Origin: Peribacillus butanolivorans
Lineage (GTDB): Bacteria; Bacillota; Bacilli; Bacillales; DSM-1321
Direction: 5' to 3'
Assembly (NCBI RefSeq): GCF_001273755.1
Contig: NZ_LGYA01000001.1
Span: 4,534,061-4,577,047, forward strand
DNA: 42,987 nt
The notes below the pieces were generated by a model, which saw nothing but the letters and a program-made list of their open reading frames with translations, had not been told where the DNA came from and searched no databases. Made by a program: the position numbers and the translations under genes. Shown piece by piece: positions 19,204 to 28,284 of the stretch. Each line of letters starts with the position of its first letter. The stretch's first letter is position 1.

Positions 19204-19599
19204 ATGGAACATTTGTCGACTGCAATACTGACAGATATATTGACTGAAAAAATCAAACGAGACACAAGTGAAGAATATGGAGAATTTGTCAGCTCCCTTA
19301 ACTCATTAACAGAGAAACAAACAACGGTAGAAGACCTGAAACAGGTTGAAAATCATTTTGATAAATTCCTGCCTCAACTCGATTTAGTGATTTCCACTCA
19401 AGGACATGAAGAGATCATGAATATGAAGGCGACCCTCTTAGACCTATTCGCGAATGACTTAAGCTTCAAATCAATTTACCTTTTGTCTGCTGCCTTATCC
19501 AATAAAAAAGAACTTACACACTTGAACCAATTTATGTATCCGGTTACTTATTGGGCACCCGTCATTAAGTCGAACGAATTACTTACAAACGCTGGATAA
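19204..19599 (+). CDS. Uncharacterised 131-residue protein
   Basis: I do not recognise this family. The protein is acidic, soluble and probably all-helical, without a signal peptide, membrane segment or cysteine motif. Helix-forming segments such as TVEDLKQVENHFDKFLPQL dominate, and the C-terminus contains an aromatic YPVTYWAPV. It has a weak GTGGGTG ribosome binding site before the ATG and its own terminator at 19603. Both support a real, monocistronic gene. Confidence 0.65.
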   Translation: MEHLSTAILTDILTEKIKRDTSEEYGEFVSSLNSLTEKQTTVEDLKQVENHFDKFLPQLDLVISTQGHEEIMNMKATLLDLFANDLSFKSIYLLSAALSNKKELTHLNQFMYPVTYWAPVIKSNELLTNAG

Positions 19600-19602
19600 A
19601 AC

Positions 19603-19638
19603 AAAAAAGCTGCTGATAATCGCTTCAGCAGCTTTTTA
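19603..19638. terminator. Bidirectional terminator between convergent genes
   Basis: AAAAAAGCTGCTGA pairs with TCAGCAGCTTTTT. It serves the 19204 gene on plus and probably ytpA on minus, which converge here. Confidence 0.9.
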
Positions 19639-19661
19639 TATTTATCCAGCAGTATGTACCT

Positions 19662-20465
19662 TCAAACAACATACCCTAATATTTTTAAACGATTTTCAAC
19701 AAAACTCAATGCGTATTGGAATACGTCATCCCGCTCTGGTTCGTTGAAGATTTCGTGATAAAGTTTTGGCCATTCTTTGTATTGTTTTTCACTAGCCAAG
19801 TTATAATTAAACCACTCTCGAACCGCCTTTTTATTCACGATTCGGTCATCTCCGCCTTGCATCAACAAAAGAGGCACATCCTGAAATTCAGGAATCTCTT
19901 CAAAGGCATCCTTCATAGCCTGTGCAAGCTCACGATACCAGCGAATCGAAACCTTTGTAATGTATAATGTATCATTTTTATCTGATTCACGGACTTCAGA
20001 ACTTCTCGTAGCCATTTCAGGTGTTAATCCGGAATCGACTCTGAACTTAGGCATCACGAGGTTCAATCCATGCGAAATGGCTGTTAAGAACCTGCGGGGC
20101 TTCGTCACGAGGCCCAGACATGGTGAAGATAAAATCACCCCTGCAATGTCCCACTCTTCTTCCTGAAGTAAGCGTATTGAAATCAAACCACCCATGCTGT
20201 GTCCAAGCAAAAAGACTGGCAGCGAATATTCGAAGGCATCTTCTATCCAGCTTTTTACTTCGTCTAAATATTCGTCAAAGGAATCGATATGTCCCCGGTA
20301 GGCACGAGTTGTCATCCCCTGCCCAGGAAGGTCGCCCATGACAACATGATATCCGGCTGAAAGCCACATTTGCGTTACCCACTTATATCGGCCGTGATGC
20401 TCCATTGCCCCATGAATGATGACAATGACGCCTTTTGCGTCTCCTTCTGTCTCCCATTTCCACAT
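19662..20465 (-). CDS. ytpA: Lysophospholipase-like alpha/beta hydrolase YtpA
   Basis: This 267-residue alpha/beta hydrolase has an N-terminal VIVIIHGAMEHHGRY oxyanion region, a nucleophile elbow GHSMGG (Ser90), an acid in LMQGGDDRI and a C-terminal catalytic His in LYHEIFNEPE. It closely follows B. subtilis YtpA, a phospholipase/monoglyceride-lipase-type enzyme implicated in forming the lysophospholipid antibiotic bacilysocin. The ATG at 20465 follows GGGGGA. An extension to 20507 adds 14 residues without conservation. It is cytosolic, or peripheral at the membrane. Confidence 0.9.
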   Translation of the reverse strand: MWKWETEGDAKGVIVIIHGAMEHHGRYKWVTQMWLSAGYHVVMGDLPGQGMTTRAYRGHIDSFDEYLDEVKSWIEDAFEYSLPVFLLGHSMGGLISIRLLQEEEWDIAGVILSSPCLGLVTKPRRFLTAISHGLNLVMPKFRVDSGLTPEMATRSSEVRESDKNDTLYITKVSIRWYRELAQAMKDAFEEIPEFQDVPLLLMQGGDDRIVNKKAVREWFNYNLASEKQYKEWPKLYHEIFNEPERDDVFQYALSFVENRLKILGYVV

Positions 20466-20674
20466 TCGAAATCCCCCTTTCACTTTTCTCTTGTTGTATA
20501 CGATCAATGATAGCTGAAAAATAATATATATAAATTATAACCATATTCATGATTTTCGACAAAAAGGAAGTCTAACAAGTTCTACATTTTTATTATAAAT
20601 AGCCAAGTCTATTTACATACGGTATATTAAAATAATACATAAAAACATCTACTTCGGAAAGGAAATGATTAAAA

Positions 20675-21196
20675 ATGATTATTTATCCATTTAAAGGTAA
20701 AGAACCTGAAATCTCTGAAAGCGCTTATATTGCTGAAAATGCAGTCGTGACAGGTGATGTGAAAATCGGCGACGAAACGTCAATCTGGTTTAATACCGTT
20801 ATACGTGGCGACGTTGCCCCTACTATAATCGGTAATAAAGTAAGTGTACAAGATAACAGCGTTCTTCACCAAAGTCCAAATAATCCATTAATTATCGAAG
20901 ACGAAGTAACCATAGGCCATCAGGTTATTTTACATAGCTGTAAAGTTCGTAAAGGAGCTCTAATCGGCATGGGGTCGATTGTACTTGATGCAGCAGAAAT
21001 CGGGGAAGGAGCTTTTATCGGTGCTGGAAGTCTTGTCCCCCAAGGTAAAATCATACCACCAAACACATTGGCATTCGGCCGTCCAGCTAAAGTCGTACGC
21101 GAAATTAACGATGAAGATCGCAAGGATATGGAACGTATCGTCCGAGAATATGCTGAAAAAGGACAATACTATAAACATGCAGAACGCATTAAATAA
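20675..21196 (+). CDS. ytoA: Gamma-carbonic anhydrase-like hexapeptide-repeat protein
   Basis: This 173-residue left-handed beta-helix protein has hexapeptide repeats throughout (for example IAENAVVTGDVKIGD and IGEGAFIGAGSLVPQG). His65, His82 and His87 (the latter two in a GHxxxxH pattern) occupy the positions of the metal ligands of Cam-type gamma-carbonic anhydrases. It should be a trimeric, metal-binding cytosolic protein; catalytic activity of YtoA-type proteins is not assured. The ATG follows AAGGAAATG. The gene is followed at once by a 21-bp repeat array in phase with its stop codon. Confidence 0.9.
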   Translation: MIIYPFKGKEPEISESAYIAENAVVTGDVKIGDETSIWFNTVIRGDVAPTIIGNKVSVQDNSVLHQSPNNPLIIEDEVTIGHQVILHSCKVRKGALIGMGSIVLDAAEIGEGAFIGAGSLVPQGKIIPPNTLAFGRPAKVVREINDEDRKDMERIVREYAEKGQYYKHAERIK

Positions 21197-21292
21197 TTCA
21201 TGTAAACTCACGAGTAAACTTGCATAATTCACGAGTAAAAAACTAAAACTCACGAGTAAATCTACATAATTCACGAGTAAAAAACTAAATGG
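21194..21292 (+). repeat. 21-bp tandem array, four copies, core AAYTCACGAGTAAA
   Basis: The core TCACGAGTAAA starts at 21208, 21229, 21250 and 21271, an exact 21-bp period. The seven bases between 14-bp cores differ and alternate between two types (copies 1 and 3 resemble each other, as do 2 and 4), which gives a 42-bp higher-order period. The CAC-GAG-TAA in every copy is in the frame of the ytoA stop codon immediately upstream. The same core is found in the array at 41258. Confidence 0.9.
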
Positions 21293-21356
21293 CTGGTTTA
21301 AATAGGATTTCTTGAATTATTCCCTCAGTCGACAAATTTATTCCATTTCACAATTG

Positions 21357-21393
21357 AAAAAGGTGCCTCGCTAGTTGCGAGGCACCTTTTACT
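21357..21393. terminator. Bidirectional terminator between ytoA and metK
   Basis: AAAAAGGTGCCTCGC pairs perfectly with GCGAGGCACCTTTT around TAGTT. The metK stop at 21403 is ten bases away on the minus strand. Confidence 0.92.
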
Positions 21394-21402
21394 TTTATTT
21401 GA

Positions 21403-22593
21403 TTACGCTTGTGCTTTTAAAATTTCAGCTTTATCTGTGCGTTCCCAAGGAAGATCAACATCTGTACGGCCAAAGTGTCCGTAAGCAGCTGTTTGTTTGT
21501 AGATTGGGCGACGAAGATCAAGCATTTTGATGATACCAGCTGGACGCAGGTCAAAGTTAGCGCGTACTAGATCAACTAGTACTTCTTCGCTTACTGTTCC
21601 TGTTCCGAATGTATCAATCGAGATTGATACAGGCTCTGCCACACCAATTGCGTATGCCAATTGTACTTCCGCTTTGTCAGCAAGGCCAGCAGCTACGATG
21701 TTTTTCGCAACGTAACGAGCAGCGTATGCCGCAGAACGGTCAACTTTTGTTGCATCTTTACCGGAGAATGCACCGCCACCGTGACGAGCGTAGCCGCCGT
21801 ACGTATCAACGATGATTTTACGTCCAGTAAGACCAGCATCCCCTTGAGGTCCGCCAATTACAAAACGGCCAGTTGGGTTAATGAAGTACTTAGTCCCAGC
21901 ATCGATTAATTCAGCTGGTACAACTGCTTTAATTACATGTTCTTTTAAGTCAGCTTGAATTTGCTCAAGAGTTACTTCTGGATCATGTTGTGTTGAAATA
22001 ACAATTGTGTCAACTCTTACAGGTTGATTATTTTCATCATACTCCACCGTTACCTGTGTTTTACCATCAGGACGTAAGTAAGCAAGCGTTTCATCTTTAC
22101 GAACTTGAGACAAGCGGAATGAAAGTTTATGAGCTAATGAAATCGGAAGTGGCATAAGCTCTTCTGTTTCATTGCAGGCAAAACCGAACATAAGCCCTTG
22201 GTCCCCTGCACCGATTGCATCGATTTCTTCATCTGACATAGTTCCTTCACGAGCTTCCAACGCTTTGTCTACGCCAGCTGCGATATCAGCAGATTGCTCA
22301 TCAATAGAACTCAATACGGCACAAGTTTCAGCATCGAAACCGTATTTCGCACGTGTGTAACCAATTCCTGCAATCGTATCACGAACGATACGTGGAATAT
22401 CCACATAAGCGGACGTTGTAATTTCACCAGCAACAAGTACAAGACCTGTTGTTACACTTGTTTCACACGCAACACGTGCATTTGCATCCTTAGCAAGGAT
22501 AGCATCTAAAATGGAATCTGAAATCTGATCACAAATCTTGTCCGGATGGCCCTCTGTAACAGATTCAGAAGTAAATAGACGTTTCTTTGACAT
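21403..22593 (-). CDS. metK: S-adenosylmethionine synthetase
   Basis: MetK makes SAM from methionine and ATP in the cytosol. The 396-residue product from ATG 22593 has the family signatures: [19 protein letters not shown] at the N-terminus, [13 protein letters not shown] in the middle, and [19 protein letters not shown] near the P-loop. GGAGG lies seven bases before this ATG. An adjacent ATG at 22596 and a longer frame to 22674 are less likely. Expression is governed by the SAM-I riboswitch upstream. B. subtilis has ytnA and asnB between ytoA and metK, as I recall; here they are absent. Confidence 0.97.
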   Translation of the reverse strand: MSKKRLFTSESVTEGHPDKICDQISDSILDAILAKDANARVACETSVTTGLVLVAGEITTSAYVDIPRIVRDTIAGIGYTRAKYGFDAETCAVLSSIDEQSADIAAGVDKALEAREGTMSDEEIDAIGAGDQGLMFGFACNETEELMPLPISLAHKLSFRLSQVRKDETLAYLRPDGKTQVTVEYDENNQPVRVDTIVISTQHDPEVTLEQIQADLKEHVIKAVVPAELIDAGTKYFINPTGRFVIGGPQGDAGLTGRKIIVDTYGGYARHGGGAFSGKDATKVDRSAAYAARYVAKNIVAAGLADKAEVQLAYAIGVAEPVSISIDTFGTGTVSEEVLVDLVRANFDLRPAGIIKMLDLRRPIYKQTAAYGHFGRTDVDLPWERTDKAEILKAQA

Positions 22594-22699
22594 CATATTT
22601 CCTCCTTGGAAGTTAGTATGTTGTAGGCAAAAGCCTGATTTTTTACGGAACTCGTTTTCCCTTATTAGCTTCAACTATAGACACAGAATTACTAAAAAA

Positions 22700-22925
22700 C
22701 ACAAAAACCTTCCCTGGCAAATGAGGAAAGGTTTAAAATTCTGTCATCTATCCTTTCACTCTTATCGTTCAAGGGTTTTTTACCTTGCTCAGGTTAGCAC
22801 CATCACCACTATTCCTTGAAGAACTATCGCTTTATTTTCGGCGATTGATCTTGGAGTCAAGTTCAATATGGCAGGTTGCTGGGTTTCAAAGGGCCTGTCC
22901 CTCCACCAACTCGGGATAAGAGAAT
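22700..22925 (-). promoter_or_regulatory. SAM-I (S-box) riboswitch with terminator, controlling metK
   Basis: On the minus strand the leader opens with CTCTTATC (22922-22915), which pairs perfectly with GATAAGAG (22766-22759) as helix P1. It contains the conserved S-box core GGTGGAGGGAC, GGCCC, then GAAACCCAGCAACC. It is followed by a terminator (AAACCTTTCC with GGAAGGTTTTTG at 22702-22735). SAM binding should favour the terminator and shut off metK. All elements are in standard order. Confidence 0.96.
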
Positions 22926-23422
22926 CCGTACAATTTAAGATATTATCGTATTTGGTCGGAATCTGTCAATGCTTTTCGAAAAAGAACATTTTTCCCCATC
23001 ACAGCTTTCACGAAAAAAAATGTGCTAATGCTCTGTCATTATTGGATTTTCGATGTAGAAAAACAACGAAAATGTAGAAAATTACCATAGATAAAAGAAT
23101 TTGAAAAAGCGGAATTCGAACCGCGTAATAACTTTTTAGGATTTTGCCTTTTGATGTAATAGTAAGTTGTTCTTTTCTTAATTTCTTCCTATTAAATAAA
23201 AGAATCAAACCTTTTTTATATTCCTGAAACGAGACCCATTCGATCAAAATTCTAATCTTGATAATGGGCTTTCTTCCTAATTACACCACCCAGTTCAGAT
23301 TCCTCATTCAAGTATATGCAGGAACCCGAACTCGGTTCATAACGCATTTTAAAAAATGATTAAGGAAACCATATAAAAAATAATCACAAAAAAAAATAAA
23401 TAGTATAGACTATTTAAGTGAA
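22926..23422. other. Upstream region between metK leader and pckA promoter
   Basis: About 500 bases. It should contain the metK promoter (minus strand, just beyond 22925). A 79-codon minus-strand frame at 23008-23247 has one hydrophobic segment but starts with TTG without a ribosome binding site, and I do not call it. No other feature is seen. Confidence 0.4.
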
Positions 23423-23433
23423 TGTGTTATACT
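23423..23433 (+). promoter_or_regulatory. CcpN-like box overlapping the pckA -10 element
   Basis: TGTGTTATACT fits TRTGHYATAYW, the consensus I recall for the gluconeogenic repressor CcpN of B. subtilis. It contains TATACT (23428-23433), a good -10 element. A weaker -35 (TAGACT at 23406-23411) lies 16 bases upstream. In B. subtilis CcpN represses pckA and gapB on glucose, so the position over the pckA promoter is what that model predicts. ccpN itself is not in the window. Confidence 0.65.
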
Positions 23434-23476
23434 AATTGTAATATAAAAACTTAAAACAAAGGAAGGTACCTCATAT

Positions 23477-25063
23477 ATGAATTCTGTAGATGTTTCTAAT
23501 GAGTTACACCAATTATTGTCAGGAAATAATGTGCAAACTCAACTTTCAGTTCCCCAATTGGTTGAAAAAGTATTAAGCAGAAACGAAGGCGTTTTGACAT
23601 CAACTGGCGCAGTAAAAGCTGAAACAGGCAAATATACTGGCCGTTCACCTAAAGATAAATATATCGTAGACGAAGCTTCTGTGAAAGACAAAGTAGATTG
23701 GGGTTCCGTAAACCAACCAATCTCTGAAGAAGTATTCAATAAACTATATAATAAAGTAGTTGACTACCTAAAAGCAAAAGAAGAGATCTTTGTTTTCAAA
23801 GGTTTCGCTGGCGCAGACGAAACCTCACGCCTTCCCATCCAAGTTGTAAATGAATATGCTTGGCATAATCTTTTCGCTCACACTTTGTTCATCCGTCCAA
23901 ATGAAGAAGAACTAAGAGGTCACGAATCAGAATTCACGATTCTTTCTGCACCTAATTTCAAAGCAGATCCAGAAGTGGACGGAACTCAATCCGAAACATT
24001 CATCATCGTGTCATTTGAACGCCGTACTATCTTAATCGGTGGAACGGAATATGCAGGTGAAATGAAAAAATCGATCTTCTCAATCATGAACTACCTACTT
24101 CCAGAAGCTGGAATCCTTCCAATGCATTGCTCTGCTAACGTAGGACGTGAAGGAGATGTCGCTTTATTCTTCGGACTGTCTGGTACTGGTAAAACAACTT
24201 TATCTGCAGACACTAATCGCAAACTGATTGGTGATGACGAGCACGGCTGGTCTTCTAACGGTGTATTCAACATCGAAGGCGGCTGCTATGCAAAAACCAT
24301 TAACCTTTCACGTGAAAAAGAACCGCAAATTTTCGATGCCATCCGTTTCGGTGCCGTATTGGAAAACGTAGTTGTTGACCCGGAAACACGTGAAGCAAAC
24401 TACGATGATAGTTCATTAACAGAAAACACTCGTGCTGCATACCAAATGCAAGCGATTGATAACATCGTGAACCCAAGTATCGCAGGACACCCAAATACAA
24501 TCATTTTCTTAACTGCTGATGCTTCAGGCGTACTGCCTCCAATCAGCAAACTTTCTAAAGAACAAGCAATGTTCCATTTCCTAAGTGGGTACACAAGTAA
24601 ATTGGCTGGTACTGAAAGAGGAGTAACTTCACCAGAAGCTACATTCTCAACATGCTTCGGTTCACCATTCTTGCCTCTTCCTGCTACACGCTATGCTGAA
24701 ATGCTTGGAGATAAAATTGACGAGCATAGTGCAAAAGTATACCTTGTCAACACTGGATGGACTGGCGGTGCATACGGAACTGGTAGCCGTATGAAACTTG
24801 CTTACACTCGTGCGATGGTACAAGCAGCACTTGAAGGCGAATTAGCAAACATCGAGACAATCAAAGACGATATCTTCGGTTTGGATATTCCACTTCATGT
24901 TCCTGGTGTTCCTGACGAAGTGCTTCAACCAATCAAGACTTGGGCAGATCCTGCTGCATATAAACAAACAGCAACAGCTCTTGCTGCTCAATTCCGTGCA
25001 AACTTTAAAAAATTCGGAAACGTTCCAAGTGAAATTGAAGAACTTGGCGGACCGACTGCTTAA
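23477..25063 (+). CDS. pckA: Phosphoenolpyruvate carboxykinase (ATP)
   Basis: PckA converts oxaloacetate to phosphoenolpyruvate using ATP, the first step of gluconeogenesis, in the cytosol. The 528-residue length is typical. It has [13 protein letters not shown] near residue 50, the kinase P-loop [13 protein letters not shown], the metal-binding DDEHGWS, and [17 protein letters not shown] near the adenine site. The ATG at 23477 follows AAAGGAAGGT. The gene is divergent from metK, as in B. subtilis, and probably subject to glucose repression through the CcpN-like box. Confidence 0.97.
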   Translation: MNSVDVSNELHQLLSGNNVQTQLSVPQLVEKVLSRNEGVLTSTGAVKAETGKYTGRSPKDKYIVDEASVKDKVDWGSVNQPISEEVFNKLYNKVVDYLKAKEEIFVFKGFAGADETSRLPIQVVNEYAWHNLFAHTLFIRPNEEELRGHESEFTILSAPNFKADPEVDGTQSETFIIVSFERRTILIGGTEYAGEMKKSIFSIMNYLLPEAGILPMHCSANVGREGDVALFFGLSGTGKTTLSADTNRKLIGDDEHGWSSNGVFNIEGGCYAKTINLSREKEPQIFDAIRFGAVLENVVVDPETREANYDDSSLTENTRAAYQMQAIDNIVNPSIAGHPNTIIFLTADASGVLPPISKLSKEQAMFHFLSGYTSKLAGTERGVTSPEATFSTCFGSPFLPLPATRYAEMLGDKIDEHSAKVYLVNTGWTGGAYGTGSRMKLAYTRAMVQAALEGELANIETIKDDIFGLDIPLHVPGVPDEVLQPIKTWADPAAYKQTATALAAQFRANFKKFGNVPSEIEELGGPTA

Positions 25064-25082
25064 TCTTAATAAATAGAAAACA

Positions 25083-25118
25083 AAAGGACCAAGCGAAACT
25101 TGCTTGGTCCTTTCTTTA
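25083..25118 (+). terminator. pckA terminator
   Basis: AAAGGACCAAGC pairs with GCTTGGTCCTTT, 20 bases after the pckA stop, followed by CTTTAT. It could work on both strands. Confidence 0.9.
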
Positions 25119-25139
25119 TAAACTGACTAATCTAAACGA

Positions 25140-25448
25140 TAAATCGACCATCACGATCTCACTCCTGTAAAAGCCACCTGAAGCGCCAGTATTTTTGAAT
25201 TAAAAACAGCCAAGAGGCTGTCTCCTATGTTCCAGCTGGTGTCTTCCCCTTTGTTTCACAAAAGCCCAGACAAAGGTCTCCTGAGCCAAATCCTCTACAT
25301 CCTGTTTGCCAATATAATAAACTAGAAAGTTCATCATACTTTTTTCATACGTATGATTCCACTCCCTCTTGGTCCGCCACCTATAAATAGCGAGTAGGTG
25401 GGGCCAGGCCAACCAATTCTGCTCTTCCCATGTCCCATAGGAATTCAT
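25140..25448 (-). pseudogene. Relic of an ECF sigma factor gene
   Basis: A minus-strand frame (25448-25200) contains TYEKSMMNFLVYYIGKQDV and EDLAQETFVWAF, a recognisable sigma-70 region 2 of the ECF type. The frame then loses similarity and stops at 25200. In the +1 frame the DNA continues with an ETASWLFLI-like segment that resembles the end of region 2, interrupted by a TAG. There is no region 4. I interpret it as a truncated, frameshifted sigma factor gene at the edge of the accessory block. Upstream residues (GTWEEQNWLAWPHL) are probably also out of frame. Confidence 0.55.
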
Positions 25449-25521
25449 ATTTACAGAACATATAATAATTATCCGATCCCTATTATTATTTCAAATGATT
25501 TTTTTAACATGTTGCACAACT

Positions 25522-25556
25522 ATAAAGGGTGCTGACTGAGTCAACACCCTTTATAT
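25522..25556 (-). terminator. Probable terminator of the wecC operon
   Basis: ATAAAGGGTGTTGACT and AGTCAGCACCCTTTAT form a long stem on the minus strand, 37 bases after the wecC stop. The T-tract is weak. Confidence 0.65.
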
Positions 25557-25592
25557 CCCTATCATATCCGGCCTTGCAGAATCAGTTGTTTA

Positions 25593-26894
25593 TTAGATAA
25601 TCATTTTTTTCCTTACTTCTTTCAAATGTTCTGTTTTATATTCGAATACATTGCCTAAGTTGGCAATTTGGATGTTATGTTTATTAGCATCAATGCAATT
25701 CCGAGTATCCAAAATCATTTTATGAGCCATCTTGTTCGATAGTTTATCATAATCCATTTCTTTAAATTCATTATGATCGGTTAAGACAAGAATCAGGTCG
25801 GCATCTTTTACAGCGTCTTCGACAGAAACGACTGGCATTTTCCCAGATTGGACATGTGGGTCATGCAAGGATACTTCCACCTGATCCATGCTCATTAGGA
25901 TATTTACAACATCAATGGCTGGGCTTTCACGGATATCATCTACATTTCCTTTGTAGGCAAGTCCAAAAACCGCTACCTTTGGTTTACGGATCCCCTCAAG
26001 TAACATCCTGACACAATTGACGATATAATACGGCATCGAAACGTTCGTGTCGCGGGCTAATTTGATGATTCTAGCTGTCTCAGGAGCTTTAGCGACAATG
26101 AAATAAGGATCGACCGCGAGACAATGTCCACCTACCCCTGGTCCTGGTTGATGAATATTTACACGTGGATGCTTATTTGCCATTGATATGACATCCAATA
26201 CATTGATATCCAATTCGAAGCAAACTTTAGCCAACTCATTCGCAAGAGCAATATTCACATCACGGAAGGTATTTTCCATCAGCTTGGACATTTCAGCCGT
26301 TTTCGCATCCGTACGAATGATTTCCCCTTTAACGAAAGTTTCATAGACAAGACTTCCTTTGTGGGAGCAGGCTTCTGTGATGCCGCCAACGATTCGGTTA
26401 TTATGCACCAATTCTTCTAGTATTCTCCCTGGCAAGACACGTTCCGGACAATGTACGAGAAAGATGTCTTGCCCGATCGTTAGCCCTGTCATCTCAATCA
26501 ATGGCTTGATATGATCATCCATGCTCCTTGGTGCAATCGTCGATTCGATAATGATGACATTTCCCTTCTGAACAAAAGGAAGAATCCTTGAAGTTGCTTG
26601 CATAACATAGGTTAGATCACAGGATTGGTGTTGATCTTCATTGTTTGGAGTTGGGACCGCAATGATGAAAACATCCGCAGACTCCGGATTCAAGGTAGCA
26701 CGAAATCTTTTAGCATCAAGCGCTTCATTTAACACTTCTTCTAGTCCAGGTTCTTCAATATGGAGCTTTCCATTATTCAATTTAGTAATAACATCAGGAT
26801 GGATATCCACGCCAACAACATCTACACCGTGTTTTGCGAACATTAAAGATGTTGGAAGTCCTATATAACCTAGTCCCATTGTACATAATTTCAT
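25593..26894 (-). CDS. wecC: UDP-N-acetyl-D-mannosaminuronate dehydrogenase (WecC-type)
   Basis: This nucleotide-sugar dehydrogenase of 433 residues should oxidise UDP-ManNAc to UDP-ManNAcA with two NAD+. It has an N-terminal Rossmann site (MGLGYIGLPTS), the central helix (AEMSKLMENTFRDVNIALAN) and the catalytic Cys258 in GPGVGGHCLAVDP, followed by a C-terminal FGLAYKGNVDDIRESP domain. The WecC subtype rests on overall resemblance and on the UDP-GlcNAc 2-epimerase gene at 29691. UDP-glucose or UDP-GlcNAc dehydrogenase remains a lesser possibility. The ATG at 26894 has GAGGAG eight bases upstream. It is the last gene of a minus-strand operon with two glycosyltransferases. Confidence 0.88.
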   Translation of the reverse strand: MKLCTMGLGYIGLPTSLMFAKHGVDVVGVDIHPDVITKLNNGKLHIEEPGLEEVLNEALDAKRFRATLNPESADVFIIAVPTPNNEDQHQSCDLTYVMQATSRILPFVQKGNVIIIESTIAPRSMDDHIKPLIEMTGLTIGQDIFLVHCPERVLPGRILEELVHNNRIVGGITEACSHKGSLVYETFVKGEIIRTDAKTAEMSKLMENTFRDVNIALANELAKVCFELDINVLDVISMANKHPRVNIHQPGPGVGGHCLAVDPYFIVAKAPETARIIKLARDTNVSMPYYIVNCVRMLLEGIRKPKVAVFGLAYKGNVDDIRESPAIDVVNILMSMDQVEVSLHDPHVQSGKMPVVSVEDAVKDADLILVLTDHNEFKEMDYDKLSNKMAHKMILDTRNCIDANKHNIQIANLGNVFEYKTEHLKEVRKKMII

Positions 26895-26939
26895 AATAAC
26901 CACTCCTCATCATATTTTCTTCTAGTATTCTAGTTATTG

Positions 26940-28256
26940 TTAAGCTGATTGATAGATTTGGATGAAGATTTCTTTCTCTTGTTTCCAATTGTATTTAAGG
27001 CGGGCATTCAGACAGTTGCTGCTCATTTCCGCTCTTTTTTCTGGATGCTTTAATAAATAATTGACTCCGTCCGCAATAGAACGGGGATCATGGGAGTCGA
27101 CACACACACCAATTTTCTCAGTCTCGACTACCTTTTGAATTTCTGGAAAGCTACAGGCGATGACGGGTACTCCGCTCATCATATATTCAAATAACTTATT
27201 GGAAGAAGCAGAATAATGATTAAAGCAGACATTATTCAATACCTGAAAACCTAAATATGCGTTTTTGGTATAATGAAGCAAATCGTCAACCGGTACCTTC
27301 GGGATAAATTTCACCCGATGTTCGAGACCCATTGACTCTACCTTTTTTATTAATTCAGGCTTGATCTTTCCATCTCCTATAAAAACTAGCGTTCCTGCTT
27401 CCATCATTGGCACAGCCTCAACCACTTTCTCTAGCCCTCTGCCTGTTTGAATGCCACCTTGATATAACAATATCGGCTCGTCCTCTGGCAGCATGAGCAA
27501 CTCGTGTAAATCCACGACTGTACTTTCCTCAGGCAATGTAGGGATTGGGTAGTTATGGACCACATTCGGATACAGACCGTATAAGTCTTCATTATATTTA
27601 GCACGAGTATGATTTTCGGCGATCATTTCGTCGACAAATTTTAATAGAAACTTCTCTTGTATCCCGTAAATCCGGCTATTATAACCGGTTCTGCTTGTTT
27701 GAACTTCATGAGAATCATATATGAGCTTTTTACGTCTTAGAAATTTACTGCTGATCGCTCCCTGCATTAACGTATTCAAATCATTCGAATGGTAAAAGTC
27801 ATACCTCTTTTTCCGGCCGTAATGAACCATTTGAAAAAAAATATAGCTTCTTGTCAAAAGAATCGGTAGCTTTGTTTTCGTCACAATTGTGGCGATTATT
27901 GCAAGAAGCGCCATAACACCGACTAATACGACAGTACTGATCCAGCCCGTTATCAGGTTCATGTTCAACAAGGTATTCCAAACCAATAAAGTGAGAACGG
28001 TCAATTCAAACATCTTATTTTTTGTTTTTTTTACGATATTAAGTACTCTATTAAGTCTTTCCCAGCGATTATTCACTCGAATGACATTAAATCCATTTTT
28101 ATGTTTCTCTTTTTTTGGTAATTCTTCATTTTTCCAGTTATGAATTGCAATTAAGTCGACTTCATAACCTGCTTCGGTAAGAGCAGTGCATTCCCTTAGA
28201 ACCCGTGCATCGTTGGTAAAATGATTCCACACAAACATACATACCGTCTTCGCCAT
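26940..28256 (-). CDS. Family-4 glycosyltransferase with internal membrane hairpin
   Basis: This 438-residue GT-B enzyme has a glycosyltransferase-4-like N-domain (FVWNHFTNDARVLRE, YDFYHSNDLNTL, LIYDSHEVQTSR) and a C-domain with a donor-binding region (LLYQGGIQTGRGLEKV, SSNKLFEYMMSGVPVIA). Residues about 83-126 form one or two hydrophobic helices inserted in the N-domain, so it is likely fixed in the membrane facing the cytosol. Donor and acceptor cannot be read from sequence. The gene context suggests a ManNAcA-containing polymer. The ATG at 28256 follows GGAGG. It sits 45 bases upstream of wecC and 28 bases downstream of the next transferase gene. Confidence 0.88.
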   Translation of the reverse strand: MAKTVCMFVWNHFTNDARVLRECTALTEAGYEVDLIAIHNWKNEELPKKEKHKNGFNVIRVNNRWERLNRVLNIVKKTKNKMFELTVLTLLVWNTLLNMNLITGWISTVVLVGVMALLAIIATIVTKTKLPILLTRSYIFFQMVHYGRKKRYDFYHSNDLNTLMQGAISSKFLRRKKLIYDSHEVQTSRTGYNSRIYGIQEKFLLKFVDEMIAENHTRAKYNEDLYGLYPNVVHNYPIPTLPEESTVVDLHELLMLPEDEPILLYQGGIQTGRGLEKVVEAVPMMEAGTLVFIGDGKIKPELIKKVESMGLEHRVKFIPKVPVDDLLHYTKNAYLGFQVLNNVCFNHYSASSNKLFEYMMSGVPVIACSFPEIQKVVETEKIGVCVDSHDPRSIADGVNYLLKHPEKRAEMSSNCLNARLKYNWKQEKEIFIQIYQSA

Positions 28257-28284
28257 TTTTACCTCCACTTTTCCAGATATGCCG

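Noticed and set aside
21194..21292. CRISPR array
   Set aside because: The conserved part is only 14 bp, the variable parts are seven bases and recur in two types, and no cas gene is in the window. The same applies to the arrays at 37201 and 41258.
23008..23247. Minus-strand 79-codon ORF with a hydrophobic segment
   Set aside because: TTG start without a ribosome binding site, low-complexity AT-rich DNA, no recognisable family and no terminator of its own.
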